A DNA stretch of 64,000 nucleotides, from positions 2,418,001 to 2,482,000 of the forward strand of contig JAQFVV010006255.1 in NCBI GenBank assembly GCA_028023455.1, in the 5' to 3' direction. Under the pieces are notes generated by a model. It did not search any database. It saw only the letters and a list, made by a program, of their open reading frames with translations, and was not told the DNA's origin. The DNA is from Epiperipatus broadwayi. Taxonomy: Eukaryota > Onychophora > Udeonychophora > Euonychophora > Peripatidae. This document shows, in pieces, positions 61,942 to 64,000 of the stretch; within the stretch, counting starts at the first letter, position 1, and each line of letters begins with the position of its first letter. The position numbers and the translations under genes are program-made.

Positions 61942-63605
61942 TCATTTATTTACCGTACAAAACTACAGCATAAAGCCAATTACAGTATTGCACCATAACA
62001 AATATATAAATACATAAATGAGTTTAAATGACAAATTATTAATATAATTATGTGCCATATTTCAATAAAAGATAATTAACACATTTAAAAATCTAAAGTA
62101 AAATTAAATATCAGCATATAAACAATTATTATTAAGACATTAATAGTAACAAATAAATAAAAGGGATAAATATAAAGCACATAACAAAATAAAAAAAACA
62201 AAAAACAATTTAATATATATATATAAACAAAATCAAGTTAAACCAATCAAATCTGACATTTAAATTTAATAGCATTACAAAATTGATTATAATCTAAATT
62301 GAAGTAATTAATATTGCTACAAATCTGATTATATAAAGATGGTAGCCTAAACAAAGGAGAAAATCTAAGAACATTGGAATGACAAGTTTTAATGTAACAA
62401 ACAGAAGCAGACCGAGTATCATGCACATGAGATCTAAATATAACAGTAGAAATTGTATTAGATAAAAGAACTATTTTATTAACAAGTTTATAAAGATATT
62501 TAATATCTCTATATTGTCTTCTAGAAGAAAGATGAACAGTTTTATTTCCCAAAGAAACATTTAGAAAACTTATTATACACTGATTGTAATAAATTACATC
62601 CCTGTTTAGAGCTAGGATTCCAAATGACTGAACAATATTCAATGATGGGAAGAACCAATGATAAAAATAATTTAAATTTTTTATCACCATTGAAATGATA
62701 ACCAAACCTTAGAATAGTACCTATAATTTTTAAAGCCTTACCAATAATCATTTCCAAATGAGGAAGAAAGGATCCATTACTAGAAAATATAACTCCCAAA
62801 TCTTTTTGGGATTCAAACGAAATAATTTTGTGAGAATTAATAAAATAAGAAAAATGCAAAACTTCAGATTTTTTAGAATACGAGACTAAGGAACATTTAC
62901 TGAAATTAACAGTCATATTATTTAGATCACACCAAGCACTAAAATTATCTATATCATTTTGAAGAAGAGTGCAATCAAACAGATGTGATTCTTTTAAAGA
63001 TTTTACAGTCATCTGCATAGCACAAAAGATAAGAAGATTTTAAGCAATCCTTAAGGTCATTCATATAAATGTTAAAAAGCATAGGTGCTAAAATACTACC
63101 CTGAGGAACCCCCAAATTACATTTAAAATTAGATTAAATAGTATTATTAAATTTAATGTATGCAGTATGACCATGAAGAAAGGATTGAAACCAATAAACA
63201 AGCTTAGTAGAAAAACCCATTTGATATAATTTGTGAAGAAGAATACTGTGGTCTACTTTATCAAAAGCTCTTGATAAATCAAAATAAACAACACCAAGTC
63301 TCTGCTGGTCTTCAATTGCATGAGCTATATGATCATAAATTGTTAATAAATTAGTTTCTACAGATCTATTAGGTATAAAACCATGCTGTGAAGAAGAAAT
63401 GAGTTTACTAACATCTAAAATAATTTTATTATAAACACACCTCTCAAAAATTCTAGCAATAGTATGTAAAACAGAAATAGGTTTATAGTTATTAATACAA
63501 TCACGTGATCCATTCTTAAAAATTGGGACCATTTTAGCACACTTAAGCACATTAGGAAAAACACAAGAGTTAAGTGATAAATTAAAAATAAATGCAAGAG
63601 GTACT
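61942..63605 (-). mobile_element. Jockey/CR1-like LINE, 5'-truncated (copy B), mildly decayed
   Basis: It runs from (AAT)4(AAC)6 at about 63,606-63,640 down to the (AAT)120 tract. It holds RT from the first motif to the C-terminus plus about 300 bp of 3' UTR. Only about one stop and two frameshifts interrupt the reading frame, so it is much younger than the other LINEs here. Confidence 0.85.
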
Positions 63606-63664
63606 GCAATAATAATAATAACAACAACAACAACAACTATATTAATGCATTTGTTGAATTTCAT
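62247..63664 (-). pseudogene. Jockey/CR1-like LINE reverse transcriptase
   Basis: The N-terminal frame, 63,134-63,664, reads MVPIFKNGSRDCINNYKPIS, SQHGFIPNRSVETNLL, VVYFDLSRAFDKVDH (first catalytic Asp) and then reaches a TAA at about 63,131-63,133. The next segment gives LGVPQGSILAPMLFNIYMNDL and LCYADDCKIF (catalytic DD intact) near 63,000-63,110, then shifts frame. From 62,542 to 63,018: LLQNDIDNFSAWCDLNNMTVN, QKDLGVIFSSNGSF, IIEYCSVIWNP. A further frame, 62,247-62,705, gives SRRQYRDIKYLYKL and HDTRSAS. All catalytic motifs of an active enzyme are present, but the frame is broken. The N-terminal run of V and I residues comes from the microsatellite and is not RT. Confidence 0.88.
63606..63640. 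repeat. (AAT)4(AAC)6 tract at LINE 5'-truncation point
   Basis: AATAATAATAAT then ACAACAACAACAACAAC. It lies where the homology of the minus-strand LINE stops. Confidence 0.9.
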
Positions 63665-64000
63665 TAAGAGTACCAGTTATATTAATATTATATCTTAACT
63701 TTTATTGGCTGCAGTTATTGTTTTATATACAGGCCTTCTAACAATCTTGAAGTAAATATTTCACATTCTATGTAGCTATATTTAGAAAAATTGAAATATC
63801 CTTATTCTACTGTCTTTGCATTGTCATTATTATCTTTACTGTTATTATAACTTTTTACTGTTTAAATGAATAGTCCATTAGGCATAGTAATTTAATCAGA
63901 TTTTGTATAGTAGGTCATTTTGAACCATGATTTTTTTAAAGATCATTTTTATGTGTGGTGTAGGGACAGAGAATCTCAATAAAACTTTATGAATAGAATT
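63641..64000. other. AT-rich stretch at window end
   Basis: No supported gene. GAATCTCAATAAAACTTTAT near 63,972-63,991 has an AATAAA-like signal, but without an upstream gene it is not interpretable. Confidence 0.45.

Overview
This is an AT-rich animal nuclear window made almost entirely of decayed transposable elements and simple repeats, with one short stretch that looks like a real host exon. There is no prokaryotic gene organisation. The mix of several LINE families, a Ty3/Gypsy relic, GTF2IRD2/ZBED-type hAT elements, tRNA-derived SINEs and very long AAT microsatellites fits an invertebrate; a mollusc (possibly a cephalopod) is my guess, not something the sequence proves.

Layout. 1-4.4 kb: a Ty3/Gypsy gag-pol relic on the minus strand. 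4.4-14 kb: AT-rich DNA with a short tRNA-derived SINE bounded by perfect 13-bp target duplications, a foldback hairpin, two inverted pairs of a longer SINE and an RTE-like reverse transcriptase scrap. 14,043-14,228: a 62-codon plus-strand exon with good splice signals, so much of the surrounding DNA may be intron. 15.4-16.2 kb: a diverged 392-bp tandem duplication. 22-24.5 kb: the 3' end of a CR1-like LINE, then a third inverted SINE pair. 25.6 kb: a SINE with a 16-bp target duplication. 27.2-29.9 kb: an RTE-like LINE relic. 31,261-36,450: a complete 5.2-kb hAT element with 8-bp target duplications, a dead transposase gene and a large internal inverted repeat.

40-50 kb: two minus-strand copies of one LINE family with a zinc-knuckle ORF1; the first holds a 524-bp non-autonomous hAT insertion and a 65-bp tandem duplication. 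51.5-51.9 kb: a long palindrome. 52.5-52.9 kb: two direct copies, 357 bp apart, of a motif that folds like a type I hammerhead ribozyme. 53.7-58.1 kb: a nearly full-length LINE encoding PHD-finger, SGNH-esterase, endonuclease and reverse transcriptase domains. 58.9-63.7 kb: three 5'-truncated LINEs of different families alternate with four AAT-type tracts, two of them perfect and over 350 bp.

Most readable coding sequence belongs to selfish elements, and nearly all of it is broken by stops and frameshifts. The points most worth following are the hammerhead-like pair, the interleaving of LINEs with AAT tracts, the short SINE family with a fixed TGACACATG tail, and the repeated head-to-head SINE pairs.
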